Assembly: GCA_046330435.1 (NCBI GenBank)
Contig: JAXLST010000016.1
Span: 67,042 to 131,041 of the forward strand
Direction: 5' to 3'
Length of the DNA: 64,000 nt
Origin: Ga0077560 sp046330435
GTDB taxonomy: Bacteria; Actinomycetota; Thermoleophilia; Miltoncostaeales; Miltoncostaeaceae
In this document: positions 49,644 to 59,803 of the stretch, one piece after another
Position numbering within the stretch: position 1 is the stretch's first letter
Layout of the letters: each line of letters starts with the position of its first letter
The notes under the pieces: generated by a model
Database searches by the model: none
Seen by the model: the letters and a program-made list of their open reading frames with translations, nothing else
Told to the model about the DNA's origin: nothing
Position numbers and translations under genes: made by a program

Positions 49644-52181
49644 TCAGGAGGCGCCGTCGTCCAGCAGCTCGACGTACCCATCGGTGCCGTTGATGCGGAT
49701 GCGCTGCCCGTCCCGGATCGAGCGCGTCGCGTCCGCGACGCCCACAACGGCCGGCAGGCCGTACTCGCGGGCGATGACGGCCCCGTGGGTCATGACGCCC
49801 CCCACCTCGGTCACCAGGCCCGCGACGGTGACGAACACCGGCGTCCATGACGGGTCGGTGTGGGTGGTCACCAGGATGTCGCCCGGGGCGAGGTCCGCGG
49901 TGCGGATGTCGTGGGCGACCCGCGCCCGGCCCTCGGCCGTCCCGCCGGACACCGGCACGCCGGCGAGCGCGCCGGCGGGGACGTCCTCGCGCCGGTGGTC
50001 GCCGTGCAGCGCCTCGCCGTCGGAGGTGAGGACCCGTGGCGGGGCCAGCGTCGCGTGCCACCGGAACTCCGCGCGTCGCCGGTCGATGAGCCCGAGGTCC
50101 GCGCGGCCCGTCCGGGCGGCCTCGTGGAGCTCCCCGACGGTCAGGAAGAACGCGTCCTCCGCCTCGCGCAGGGTCCCGGCGGCGACCAGGCGCCCCACCC
50201 CGCCCATGATCGCCCGGCGGTGGAGCGCGGTGCGCCGCACGATCCCGTACTTCGGGTACTCCCGGTACCCGGCGAAGGTCCGCAGCCGGTCGATCTGCCG
50301 CGCCGCCTCGGCGGCCTTCGCGTCGCCGTCGGGCAGGGCCCGCAGGCGGTCCAGCAGCTCGCGCTCGCGCCCGGTGGCGCGCCGCAGGCCGTCCGCGAAC
50401 CTCCGGGGCCCCTCGCCGGCGGGGAAGTTGCGGACGTTGGCGAGGATGAGCGGCACCAGCGCGGCCGGGTCGTCGCCCCACCGCGGCCGGGTGATGTCGA
50501 TCTCCCCCACGCACCGGGCGCCGTAGCGGTCCAGCCAGGCGAGGATCGCCGCGCGGGCGCCCTCGCCGCCCTCCACCCCGGCGAGGTCGTCCAGGAACCC
50601 CGCGTCGCGGGCGCCCTCCAGCACGGCCACGGCCGCGGGGTGGACGCGCACGGCGTCCGCGACGTCCAGCAGGTCCAGACCCATCCGAGCGGTCACGTTG
50701 CCCGGCGCCGACAGCGAGAGGGCGTCCGCGGCGTTCCGCTCGCCCAGCCACTCCGCCATCCGCTCGTTGAGCCACCAGGCGGCCTCCATGCCGGCCATGA
50801 TCACCCGGTGGCTGCGCGGGTCGGTGAGCAGCCGCTTGAGCTCCGCGATGTCGTCCAGGACGAGGTCGAACACCGCCGTGCCGGACACCCCGCGCATGCT
50901 GCGCTCCAGCCCGGCGACCGACGCCGCGTTCTCGGCGACCAGCTCGGCGACGAGCGCCGGATCGGCCTCCAGGGGCGGCGGGGCGGCGGGAGGGCCGCCG
51001 GCCGGGGCGGCGCCCGGCACGTCGGGGAGGGCCCACTGGTCGCGGCCCAGCACCCACTCGAGGGCGTCGCGGACGAGGGGGTCGGAGCGGCCCATGAGGT
51101 CCAGCAGGCCGGCGCGCTGCGCCGGGGAGGACATCATGTCCGTGACGTCCACGAACAGCCGGCCCCCGGCCTCGTGCATCGGGCGCATCGCGATGAGCTG
51201 CCACATCGACAGGCCGAGCGGGCGCATGGGGTCGGTCATCATCTGCTGGTGTCCCACGGACACGTACACGCGGTCCCCCGGCTCCTCCGTCGCGGGCACG
51301 GGGAACAGCGTCGTGACCGGCCGGCTCTGGACGATGTGGAACCGGTCCTCCCGGAGGCACCACTCGATGTCCTGCGGGTGCCCCATGTGCCCGGAGATGC
51401 GGCGGCCCAGGTCCGCCAGGCGCAGGACCTGCGCATCGGTGAGCACGGGACGCTCCCGTCCGTGGGCCGCGGCGGCGTGCACCACCCGGCCGTCGCGGAC
51501 GGTGAACGCGTCCGCCGCCGCGCGGCCCGACACCAGCGCGTCGCCCCGGCCGGGAACGGCCTCCACGACGGCGGCCCGCCGGTCCCCGGAGACCGGGTCG
51601 GCGGTGAACAGGACCCCGGCGGCGTCCGCGTGCACCATCCGCTGCACGACCACCGCCATCGCGGCGTCGCCGTGGGCGGTGCCGTTGCGGACGCGGTAGG
51701 CGACGGCCCGGTCGGTGAACAGCGACGCCCAGCAGCGGCGCACCCGGTCCAGCACGGCCTCCGGCCCGGCCACGTCGAGGAAGGAGTCGTGCTGGCCGGC
51801 GAAGGACGCGGTGGGCAGGTCCTCGGCGGTCGCGCTGGAGCGGACGGCGACCGGATCGCCGTCCAGGCGCGCGAGCGCCGCGGTGACCTCGTCCGCGACG
51901 TCGGCGGGGACCGGGGCGGCGGCGATGCGGCGGTGCACCTCGGCGGCGCGCGTCCGGAGGGTGTCCCCGTCACCCGGGTCGGTGCCGGCGAGCAGCTCGA
52001 GCGCCGGGCCCGCGGCCGCCGCCGCGAGCGCACGCCGGAAGGCCGCGGCGGTGACGCAGAACCACGGCGGCACCTCCACCCCGGGCATGCGCGCCAGCTC
52101 CGCCAGGGCGGCGCCCTTGCCGCCGGCCTCGGCGACGCGCGTCGCGCCGGCCTCGTCGAACCACATCACGCAGGAGCCCAT
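49644..52181 (-). CDS. rph: Rifampicin phosphotransferase-like (rifamycin-inactivating) enzyme
   Basis: This 845-residue protein is the usual length for Rph. An ATP-grasp domain (VAVRSSATAEDLPTASFAGQ, FHIVQSRPVTTL) is followed by a central domain with the Rph-type SVGHQQMMTDPMRPLGLSMW signature. A C-terminal swivelling domain carries the phospho-His in GGVMTHGAVIAREYGLP (about His799). Rph transfers phosphate from ATP to the C21 hydroxyl of rifamycins, releasing AMP and phosphate. PEP synthase is the main alternative, but the size and central domain favour Rph. ATG 52181 follows a GGAGGGAGGGG site. No rifamycin-associated element was recognised upstream. Confidence 0.85.
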   Translation of the reverse strand: MGSCVMWFDEAGATRVAEAGGKGAALAELARMPGVEVPPWFCVTAAAFRRALAAAAAGPALELLAGTDPGDGDTLRTRAAEVHRRIAAAPVPADVADEVTAALARLDGDPVAVRSSATAEDLPTASFAGQHDSFLDVAGPEAVLDRVRRCWASLFTDRAVAYRVRNGTAHGDAAMAVVVQRMVHADAAGVLFTADPVSGDRRAAVVEAVPGRGDALVSGRAAADAFTVRDGRVVHAAAAHGRERPVLTDAQVLRLADLGRRISGHMGHPQDIEWCLREDRFHIVQSRPVTTLFPVPATEEPGDRVYVSVGHQQMMTDPMRPLGLSMWQLIAMRPMHEAGGRLFVDVTDMMSSPAQRAGLLDLMGRSDPLVRDALEWVLGRDQWALPDVPGAAPAGGPPAAPPPLEADPALVAELVAENAASVAGLERSMRGVSGTAVFDLVLDDIAELKRLLTDPRSHRVIMAGMEAAWWLNERMAEWLGERNAADALSLSAPGNVTARMGLDLLDVADAVRVHPAAVAVLEGARDAGFLDDLAGVEGGEGARAAILAWLDRYGARCVGEIDITRPRWGDDPAALVPLILANVRNFPAGEGPRRFADGLRRATGRERELLDRLRALPDGDAKAAEAARQIDRLRTFAGYREYPKYGIVRRTALHRRAIMGGVGRLVAAGTLREAEDAFFLTVGELHEAARTGRADLGLIDRRRAEFRWHATLAPPRVLTSDGEALHGDHRREDVPAGALAGVPVSGGTAEGRARVAHDIRTADLAPGDILVTTHTDPSWTPVFVTVAGLVTEVGGVMTHGAVIAREYGLPAVVGVADATRSIRDGQRIRINGTDGYVELLDDGAS

Positions 52182-52318
52182 CCGCCCCTCCCTCCGCTCG
52201 CCGCCCCGACCGTGCCCGGGCATTGTGCGCCCCGGTTCCCGGCCTCATGCGGCGGCGAACCGTGCGTCAAGATGTGGTGGGACGCTCCCCGGGAAACCCG
52301 CGCCTCCGGCGTCAGCGT

Positions 52319-53201
52319 TCAGCCGCTGGAGAACCGCTCGAAGCGCCGGGCGAGTCGATCTGGATCCGGAGCAAGGCGCCGCCGTTCAGGTAGCTCAATG
52401 CGGGCTTCGTGAAATGTCTTGAGGAGTTCGAGCATCGGTCCGTCCTCCTCCTCAAGAAGCGCTCTCGAGACGTGGACCCGGTAGTCCGGGTCGATGCCGA
52501 TCAAATCCTCGTCGAACGCACGGTGATGGATTGAGCAGAGGCTGAGCCCATTGGGCACAACCGGCTCTCCCCGGTCTTCGCCGTCGGCGATGATGTGCGC
52601 CGCATCGAGGAGGCGACGCTCCTTGAGCCAGCAGACCGCGCATCGGTCGCCATATGCCGGGAGCACCAGCCCCCTGGAAGCGGCTCTGGTGGAGTCGTTG
52701 GCGGACGGTCCGGGTGGCGTAGCGCCGCTCCGGTTTCGGAGGAATGCCGAGTGTCGCGACGCCTTGAGGAGCCGGGGTGATGAGCACGCGCCGCAACTCT
52801 CGGTCGACGACCCAACACGGATAGACCGGCTCGAACCAGCCAGGTCGCACCCCGACGAAGTAGACGATCGGCACGCCCTCGTCGTGAGCCGCACGCAACG
52901 CGATGTTGTCGGGAAGGTCCGCCGCCCCTTCGCGGAAGGCGTACCAGAACCCTTCGTCGGTCTCCTCGTCGTCGTACGGAGACTTCGACGAGGTCATGAC
53001 CGCAAGTGCCGCGGAGCCTCGCTGTGCCGCGGCGCGGTGGATGCCCTTCAGATGGTTGAAGAAGGGAACGCGCTTACCGCCAAACTCAAAGCCGCGGTCC
53101 AACACACCCTTGTACGGCAGCTCAGACCCAAACTGGACGCGCAGGGCATCGAGCGCGAGGAAGCACCGGGCGCGGAGTTCGTGGTCGCGATCACTGGCCA
53201 C
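52319..53201 (-). pseudogene. HNH endonuclease, one-base frameshift in a C run
   Basis: The N-terminal part (from GTG 53201, MASDRDHELRA) contains GFEFGGKRVPFF, SPYDDEE and VPIVYFVGV, the pattern of a family of about 300-residue HNH endonucleases. Frame is lost in the five-base C run at 52670-52674. The next frame supplies the HNH core: CAVCWLKERRLLDAAHII, VPNGLSLCSIHHRAFD, then a tail rich in Arg. Correcting one base gives about 293 residues. It may act as a restriction or defence nuclease. The GC content is visibly below that of both neighbours, a sign of recent acquisition. Confidence 0.75.
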
Positions 53202-53268
53202 CGAACAAGAGCGTAATCGCCCGAAATGGGTGGACGCCACAAGACGCCGGTGGGCGGTCGGGGCGGCG

Positions 53269-54060
53269 TCAGCCGACCGGGACCGGTTCCCCGACTCCAG
53301 CCGTCTTCCGCCTCGACTTAATGATCGCGCTGACCAGAGTCCGTCCCCGACGGGTGATCAGCAGGCCCGCGAGGGCGACGACGGTGCCGGTGGCCGCGTC
53401 GAAGAAGTAATGGTTGCCGGTGGCCGTGACGGTGAGGACCATCACGGCGGGGTGCGCGGCGAACAGGGCCTTCACCCACCGGGTGCGGGCGGCCCGGTAC
53501 CCGGCGATGCCCACCAGCAGGCTCCGCCCGACGTGCATGCTCGGGACGGCCGCGTACGGGTTGAACCGGATGCCGGCGAACGAGCCGTTGTCGTGGCCCG
53601 TGAGGCCGACGGTGTCGAGGATCCCGAGCTCGGGCACCAGGCGGGGCGGGGCGGCGGGGAACGCCACGAACACCACCGTCGCGATGGCGATCGACACCAG
53701 CAGCGCCGTGCGCAGCTCCCGGTACGCCGTGCGGTCGCGCACGGCGAGGACCACCAGCGTCGCCGCGATGACCGGCGCGAAGCCCGCCATGTAGTACGCC
53801 GACAGCGCGCCGCGCAGCGGCTCGAGGGCGGACTGGACGTCCATCTCCCGGAACACGCCCAGGGAGTGCTCCAGGCCGATCACCCCGCGGGCGTTGGCGA
53901 TCGCCTCCTCGCGCCCGCCGATGGTGAGGCCCCGCACCGCGAGGTAGACCCCGTACAGGGCGACCCAGATCCCGATCTCCCCGCCCATGAACGCCAGCCG
54001 GCGGCGCGCCGGCGAGGCGTTCCGGGTGCGGCGGCCGGAAGGGGTCGCGGACACGGACAT
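53269..54060 (-). CDS. PAP2-superfamily membrane protein, IPC-synthase-like
   Basis: This 263-residue protein has about six membrane helices and PAP2-type motifs AVPSMHVGRSLLVG and TGNHYFFDAATG, which supply the two catalytic His and the Asp. These fit the inositolphosphotransferase (Aur1/Ipt1-like) branch better than soluble phosphatases. It probably moves or removes a phosphate-linked head group on a membrane lipid. ATG 54060 has GGAAAGGAA five bases upstream. It is followed downstream by the lower-GC HNH gene. Confidence 0.85.
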   Translation of the reverse strand: MSVSATPSGRRTRNASPARRRLAFMGGEIGIWVALYGVYLAVRGLTIGGREEAIANARGVIGLEHSLGVFREMDVQSALEPLRGALSAYYMAGFAPVIAATLVVLAVRDRTAYRELRTALLVSIAIATVVFVAFPAAPPRLVPELGILDTVGLTGHDNGSFAGIRFNPYAAVPSMHVGRSLLVGIAGYRAARTRWVKALFAAHPAVMVLTVTATGNHYFFDAATGTVVALAGLLITRRGRTLVSAIIKSRRKTAGVGEPVPVG

Positions 54061-54310
54061 GGGGTTCCTTTCCGTTGCTGCGATGCGATGGGGGAACCAT
54101 CCGGCGCGCCCGCGAGGCCTCACCCGGGTGCGGGTGATCCGGGGACCCGGCACCACCCGGCGGCCCGTGCGGCGGGCGGTCACCACGGGAACGCGCCGGG
54201 GGCGGGCTGGTGCGGGGGATGCGGATCACCCGGACCGGGTGACGCCGGCTCACCCGGGGGTGACCGGACCATGGGTGACGTCAACGCGATGCGCCGAGGG
54301 AGGCGATCGG

Positions 54311-54588
54311 ATGTCCACCCAGACGGACCCAGGCACGAACCGCACGCCGGTCACCGGACCGGGCGCCCCCTGCCCGGGCACCCGGTACCGCCTGCGCGTG
54401 CGCGGCTCCCCGGGGGAGCACCCCTCCGCAGCGCGTTCCCCCAGATGGAGGCCGTGTGCGCGGACGGGGACACCGTCCTCACCGGCTCCCTGCCCGACCA
54501 GGCCGCCCTCTACGGCGTGCTCGGCGAGATCGAGGCCCTGGGCCTGGAGCTCATCGAGGTGCGCTGCGAGGACGCGCCGCGGCCATGA
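54311..54588 (+). pseudogene. Small conserved-looking protein, frameshifted
   Basis: ATG 54311 follows GGAGG. The first frame gives MSTQTDPGTNRTPVTGPG and TRYRLRVRG. After an indel near 54417-54424 another frame gives LRSAFPQMEAVCADGDTVLTG, SLPDQAALYGVLGEIEALGL and ends ELIEVRCEDAPRP. Corrected length is about 92 residues with a small alpha/beta pattern. I do not recognise a named family. It leads directly into the YceI gene 43 bases downstream, so the two may form an operon. Confidence 0.6.
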
Positions 54589-54631
54589 CCGCCGCGCACG
54601 CCCACCACACGCCCACCCGGGAGATCCCGCC

Positions 54632-55170
54632 ATGACCGCCACCGCCAACGGCACCGCCACCGTCCCCGACCTCACCGGCTCCGCCTGGAGCGTCGACCCC
54701 GCCCGGTCCCGGGTGGAGTTCCGCGTCCGGCACTTCTGGGGCCTCATGACCGTCACCGGGCACTTCACCCGCTTCGACGGCGGCCTCGACATGAACAGCA
54801 TGCCGGCGATCGGCCTCGACATCGAGGCCGCCAGCGTCGACACCGGCAACGCCAAGCGCGACAAGCACCTGCGCTCCGCGGACTTCTTCGACGCCGAGGC
54901 GCACCCCCGCATCACCTTCGCCTCCGAGGAGGTCACCGTGCGCGGCGGCCGACTCGCGGTGACCGGCGCGCCGCGGCGCCGCTCGCCAGGCCGCCGTGCG
55001 GATGAGCTTCGACGCGGACCTGCACGCCGACGGCGACGACCTGGCCGTGGACGTCACCACGGAGGCCGACCAGCGGGCGCTTGGGATGACCTGGCCCCAT
55101 GGGGATCATGAAGTCCCCCACCACCATGGTCGTGCACGCCCACCTGGTGCGCCGGCGCGCCGCGCGCTGA
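54632..55170 (+). pseudogene. YceI-family lipid-binding protein, two frameshifts
   Basis: ATG 54632 has GGGAG eight bases upstream. The lipocalin-like YceI fold is evident from SAWSVDPARSRVEFRVRHF, VTGHFTRFDGGLDM and KRDKHLRSADFFDAEAHP. An indel near 54975-54985 shifts to VRMSFDADLHADGDDL, and a second near 55090-55095 shifts to PMGIMKSPTTMVVHAHLV before the TGA at 55170. The repaired protein is about 179 residues, normal for the family. YceI proteins bind isoprenoid or amphipathic lipids, and this version lacks a signal peptide, as in many actinobacteria. Confidence 0.8.
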
Positions 55171-55605
55171 CCGATGCGGAAGCTCTCGCGATCCACGCGG
55201 CCCTCCTGCTGACCGCCCTGGTGGCGTTCGCATCGCACGAGTGGGGCACCGTCGTCCACTCGGCGATCGGCATCGGCATCGGCCTCGGTCGTGGCGTACC
55301 ACGTGGGCCCGCACCGCACCTGGATCCGGTCGGTGCGGCGGCGCCGCGGCGCGCACCCCGAGTCGCGGCTGGGCGTGTTCAACGCGGCCTTCGCCACCGT
55401 GTTCGCGGTGTGCGCACGGTCACGGGCTTCCCGCTGTGGTCCGACGCTCCGGGCGAGGTGGTGGTGCGGTGCACGACCTCACCGCCATCGCCTTCACGCT
55501 CAAGGCGGTGCGCCCGGCCACGTGTTCCTCAACCGCCGGCGCATCCGCACCTGGGTGCGGGCGAGGCGCCGGCATCCCGCCGCGGCCGCCTCGGCCGCCG
55601 GCTGA
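55171..55605 (+). pseudogene. Membrane protein, DUF4405-like, multiple frameshifts
   Basis: Piecing frames together gives a helix ALAIHAALLLTALVAFASHEW, a His-bearing helix VVHSAIGIG continuing VVAYHVGPHRTW, a basic loop (IRSVRRRRGAHPESRLG), a helix FNAAFATVFAV and a final segment around DLTAIAFTL and HVFLNRRRIRTW. His residues on paired helices with a cytoplasmic basic tail resemble DUF4405 or cytochrome b561-like membrane proteins that may bind haem. At least three indels are needed. The start is unclear. It follows the YceI stop directly. Confidence 0.4.
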
Positions 55606-55646
55606 CCCTCCCGAACCACCCCACCCACGAGAACGGAGCACGAGAC

Positions 55647-56079
55647 ATGACCCTTGCCCACGCCGCCACCCGTCCCCCCGTCGCCGCCGGCCGCATCATG
55701 CGGAACTCGCTGATCGCCGGCGTCGCCGCCGCGGTCGCCAACATCGTCGTCCTGCTGGCCGGCAACGCCGTGATCGACGGCAGCGTCCGCGTGACCGAGA
55801 GCCCCGGCAGCAGCACCTACACGGACCTCGGTGCCGGCCAGGCCGCCGTCGCCACGCTCATCAGCGCGCTGCTGGCCGGTGCGGTCTACGCCGCCCTGGC
55901 GCGGTTCGCCCCCGCTCGTGCCCGCACGATCTTCCTGGGGGTGTCCGCCGTCGCGCTGCTGCTGTCGTTCGGCGGGCCGCTGGGTCTCGACATCCCCGGC
56001 AGCCAGCAGGCGGTGCTCTCGGCGATGCACGTGGTGGCCGCGGCGATCATCGTCGCCGTCGTGCCGCGCCCTGGCCTGA
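55647..56079 (+). pseudogene. DUF6069-like membrane protein, frameshift at the last codons
   Basis: ATG 55647 follows GGAG. The protein has four helices (RNSLIAGVAAAVANIVVLLA, QAAVATLISALLAGAVYAAL, a TIFLGVSAVALLLSF segment and SAMHVVAAAIIVAVV), which is the DUF6069 layout. An extra base near 56070 prevents use of the TGA at 56077-56079, and the uncorrected frame runs into the antisense of the LuxR gene. Corrected length is about 143 residues. Function is unknown. Confidence 0.6.
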
Positions 56080-56107
56080 CCCTCGTTACGGCGCGGCGCC
56101 GCGCGGT

Positions 56108-58781
56108 TCAGCGGCGCCGCGCCGTGGGCGACAGCAGCCCGAGCTGCCGGGCGCGGTCCACGGCGTCCGTCCGGCGATGGACGCCGAGCTTGCCAGATGT
56201 GCTTCATGTGCGTCTTCACGGTGTTCGCCGACATCGAACAGCTCCGCGCCGATCTCCGGCGCCGACAGGTTCGTGGGCAGCAGGCGCAGGACCTGCAGCT
56301 CACCGTCGCTCAGCGGTGTCGCCAGGGCCTGTGCCACCGGCGCCTCCACCGTGCGGGGCGCGCCGCCGAGCAGGCCGGTGATCTCCTGCAGCAGCGCCCC
56401 GTGGGCCGGCGTGCGCCGCGGGGTGGTCGTCGATGAGCCGGCGCTCCGGCATGGCCAAGAACGGCCACAGCAGCCCCTCCGGCTCGGCGTCGGCGAGGGC
56501 GGCTCCTCGACGTGTCCCGCGCCGCCGCGGCGTCACCCGCGGCGTCATGGGCCCGGGCGGCGAGCAGGTGCGCCTGGATGCGGAACGGCGGGGAGTTCCC
56601 CTCGGCCGGATCCAGGGCCATGGCCGTGAGCCCGACCACCGACGCGGTGTCGCCCGTCGCGAGGGCGACGGCCGCCCGGCCCAGCAGCATCGGCGCCGGC
56701 GTGGCGCCGTCGGCCGCCGGGGCCTGGCGATCGCCGCCTCGGCGGCCGGGACGTCGCCCAGGGCCACGAGGCTCTGCGCCAGCAGCTGGGTCGCCGCACC
56801 GCCCAGGAAGTGCGGGTCGGCGAGGCGCCGCTGCAGCTCCGCGGCCTCCCGGAACCGGCCGCCGACCGCGGCGGCGTGGTCCCCCGCGCGCGACCAGCAC
56901 CGTCCCCCGCACCACGGCCAGCATGAGGCTGAGCGCCGGCTCCACGTCCGCCCCGAGGATGCGCTCGCTGCGGGACAGCCACTCCTCGGCGTGGTCGATG
57001 TCCGCCTGCCACACCCCCACCAGGGCGAGCGCTGCGGCCGGTACCGACGGACCGGTCCCGGCCCCAGCCGTGTACGGCCCGCGAGGGCGATGCACTCCAG
57101 GGCCAGCTCCCGCGAGCGGGCCAGCGACCGCCGGGCCAGCGCGAGGGCGAGGTGCCCCAGGCACAGGGCCTGCAGCCACGGGTCGGCCGGCGCGCCGCGA
57201 CAGCTCCAGCGCCTCGTCGAGGTACCGCTCCCAGGCGGGTGCTGCCGGACAGCACCGCGACGTTGCCGCCAGCACGAGCACCATCGCGCGCATGTCGTCG
57301 CCGCCGGCCGTCGCGAGGTCGCCGTTGGCGGGATCCAGCGCGCGGCGCGCCTCGTCGAGCACGTCCGCGATGCGCCCGCGGCGCCGGGCGACGGTCATGC
57401 GGGTGTGGCGAGCATCGCCTGCTGCCGGGCCGGCGTTCCTCCGGCACGCCGTCCCCGTGGGCCTCGGCGATCGCCAGGTACCGCTCCGCCGACTCGACGG
57501 TGCCGACCCACGACGCGTGGCCGCGCACACCCGGGCGCAGCCCGGGAGGCGTGGCACCACGTCCGGCGGGACGGTCTCGAGGATCGCGTCGATGGACGCC
57601 CCGTGGCCGTCCAGGGCGATGCGGAAGGAGCGCTCCCCCAGGAGCTCCGACACCAGCGGCCAGTCCTCCGCGGCTTGGGCGTGGCGCACCGCCGCCTGCA
57701 CGTCGCCGTTCCGCGCCAGCCAGCCGGCCGCGAGCCGGTGCAGCCCGGCGACCTCCGACGGCTCGGACCGCCGCAGTTCCAGCCGCAGCAGGTCGGCGAA
57801 CAGGGCGTGGTACCGGAACCAGGTGCGGGCCGGGTCGAGCGCCGACACGAAGGCGTTGCGCTCCTCCAGCTCGTGCAGCACCGCCCCGGACCCGGGGGTG
57901 CCGGTGAGGAGCTCGGCGAGCGGCCCGTTGACGCGGTCCAGGATGGAGGTGCAGCAGCATCCGGCGAGTCTCCTCGGACTGCTGCTCCAGGACCTCGGCC
58001 ACCAGGTACTCGGCGACGGTGCGCTCGCTGCCGGAGAACTCGGCGACGGAACCGCTCGGGGTCGGGCGCCGCGGCGAGCGACAGCGGGCGAGGAGCCGCA
58101 CGCCCGCCGCCCAGCCCTCGGTGCGGGCAGGGCGAGGGCGACGCTCGTCCGACAGGGCCACCCCGGACTGGGCGAGCAGCTCGCGGACACCGTCCTCGGT
58201 GAGGCGCAGGTCGGCCCCACGGATCTCGGTGAGCTCACCGGACAGCCGCAGGCGGTGCAGGCCCAGCCGCGGGTCGTGGCGGCTGGCGACCACCACGCGC
58301 AGCATGCGGGGGCGCCGCGTGAGCAGCCGCTCCAGCTGCACCGCCGCGCCCTGGGCGCGGAGCTCATGGACGTCGTCGACCACCAGCACCGCGGGCTCCT
58401 CGAGCGCCCGCAGTTCGGCGCACAGGCGGGTCCACCAGGGCGTCGCCGTCGAACGTGGGCGCGCCGTCGAGCCGCTCCACGTGGACCCGGTCGCCGAACG
58501 CGCCGCGCAGGGCCTCGACCACGTCGTGCCAGAACCGCTGCGCGTCCTGCTCGTCACGCTCCACCGACACCCACGCCACGGGCCCGGACCGGGCGGCCCA
58601 CGAACGCAGCAGCACCGTCTTGCCGCTTCCCGGCGGGGCGGCGACCAGCGTGACGCCCTCGGCCGCGGACAGCCGTTCGAGGAGGTCCTGGCGCTCGACG
58701 ACCGGGGTCCAGCGGAGGGCGTCATCGGCCGGATCGTAGTGCGGGACGGGGCCGGGGGCCCCGTCCCGGGCCGGCGCTCAT
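56108..58781 (-). pseudogene. MalT-like LuxR-family ATP-dependent regulator, many frameshifts
   Basis: Frames read in turn give an N-terminal AAA-type domain (Walker A APPGSGKT, then VVDDVHELRAQGAAV as Walker B), TPR-like helical repeats in the middle, and a C-terminal LuxR helix-turn-helix (LSDGELQVLRLLPTNLSAPEI, then SANTVKTHMKHI) before the TGA at 56108-56110. Length is about 890 residues, normal for LuxR ATPases of the MalT type. At least eight indels lie within it. Its ATG overlaps the flippase stop as ATGA. It is likely an inducer-controlled activator, ligand unknown. Confidence 0.75.
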
Positions 58782-59803
58782 GAACCTTCTGCCACCCCGG
58801 CTCGCGCAGCACCGCGCCGCAGGCCGGGGATGAGGGCCAGACCGACGGGGATCACCAGCCAGTGGTTCACCAGCCGCCACCCCAGGACGGCGGCGGCGGC
58901 CACCGCGGCCCGCGCCCCGGCACCCACGAGCAGCCCTGTCATGGTGGCCTCCAGGATGCCGACGGCCCTGGGGTGAGGGGACCAGGGTGAGCAGCCGGCA
59001 CAGCGTACACCAGGGGACCGACCACAGCCACCGGCCGCCCCCCATCACCGCGCCCGCTGCGACCAGCACGGCGATGTCCAGCAGCCAGTTGGCCGCGGCC
59101 CACCCCGCGGCGACGGCCATGCCCGCGGGCGGCGCACCACCTCCTGGGCGGCGCGGATCGCCTCGGTGACGGCCGCCCCGAGGACCGCCGGGTCGGCCAG
59201 GCGGCGCAGCGGCCCGCGCAGCACCGCGCCACGGCCTGGGCGACGGCGGCGCGCCCGGCGGCGCAGCCCCAGCGGTGCCAGCGCTGCGGCGGCGAGGATC
59301 GCGAGCGTCAGCACCGCCGAGCCCAGGGCGACGCCGCCGGCGGCCCCCGCGAGGATCGCAAGCCAGGACGCCAGCGGGACGGTGAGGGCCAGCACCGCCC
59401 AGGAGATCGCCCCCGTGGCCGCCACCCCGCTCACCGCCTGTGCCCGCCCCAGCCCGTTGCGCCCTCCCAGCAGCTCGACGGTCAGGACGATCCTTGCGGC
59501 GCTGCTGCCGCCCGGCATGGTCTTGGCGAGCGCCGTGGCGGCGACCGCCGACCGCAGGATCAGCCCCTGGGGGCCGGGCGCCGGCCGCCCGCATGACCGT
59601 GAGCTGCAGCTCCGCGCGTACGACGCCAGGCTCGCGGCCTCCAGCAGCAGGGCGAGCGGCAGCAGCCACCAGCTCGCGCGCGCGACCGCCGACGCCGTGC
59701 GGCTGAGCCCGCCGGCGAGCGGCAGGAGGATGTGGACCGCCAGGAAGAGCGCGCCCAGGGTCAGCGCCGCCCGCGCGAGCCACCGGCCCGGGGGCAGGCT
59801 CAT
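58778..59803 (-). pseudogene. AglD/MprF-type flippase-like membrane protein (UPF0104), frameshifted
   Basis: The corrected protein is about 340 residues with around eight hydrophobic helices (ALTLGALFLAVHILLPLAG, ILRSAVAATALAKTMPGGSSAARIV, SGVAATGAISWAVLAL and others). It belongs to the lysylphosphatidylglycerol synthase TM-region / UPF0104 family, whose members move or modify membrane lipids or polyprenyl glycans. Indels lie near 59600-59580 (after ASYAREL), 59125 and 58985. Both ends keep ATGA overlaps with the neighbours (59800-59803 and 58778-58781), which supports these boundaries. Confidence 0.7.

Noticed and set aside
52182..52318. Rifamycin-associated element before rph
   Set aside because: No inverted repeat resembling the known element could be found.
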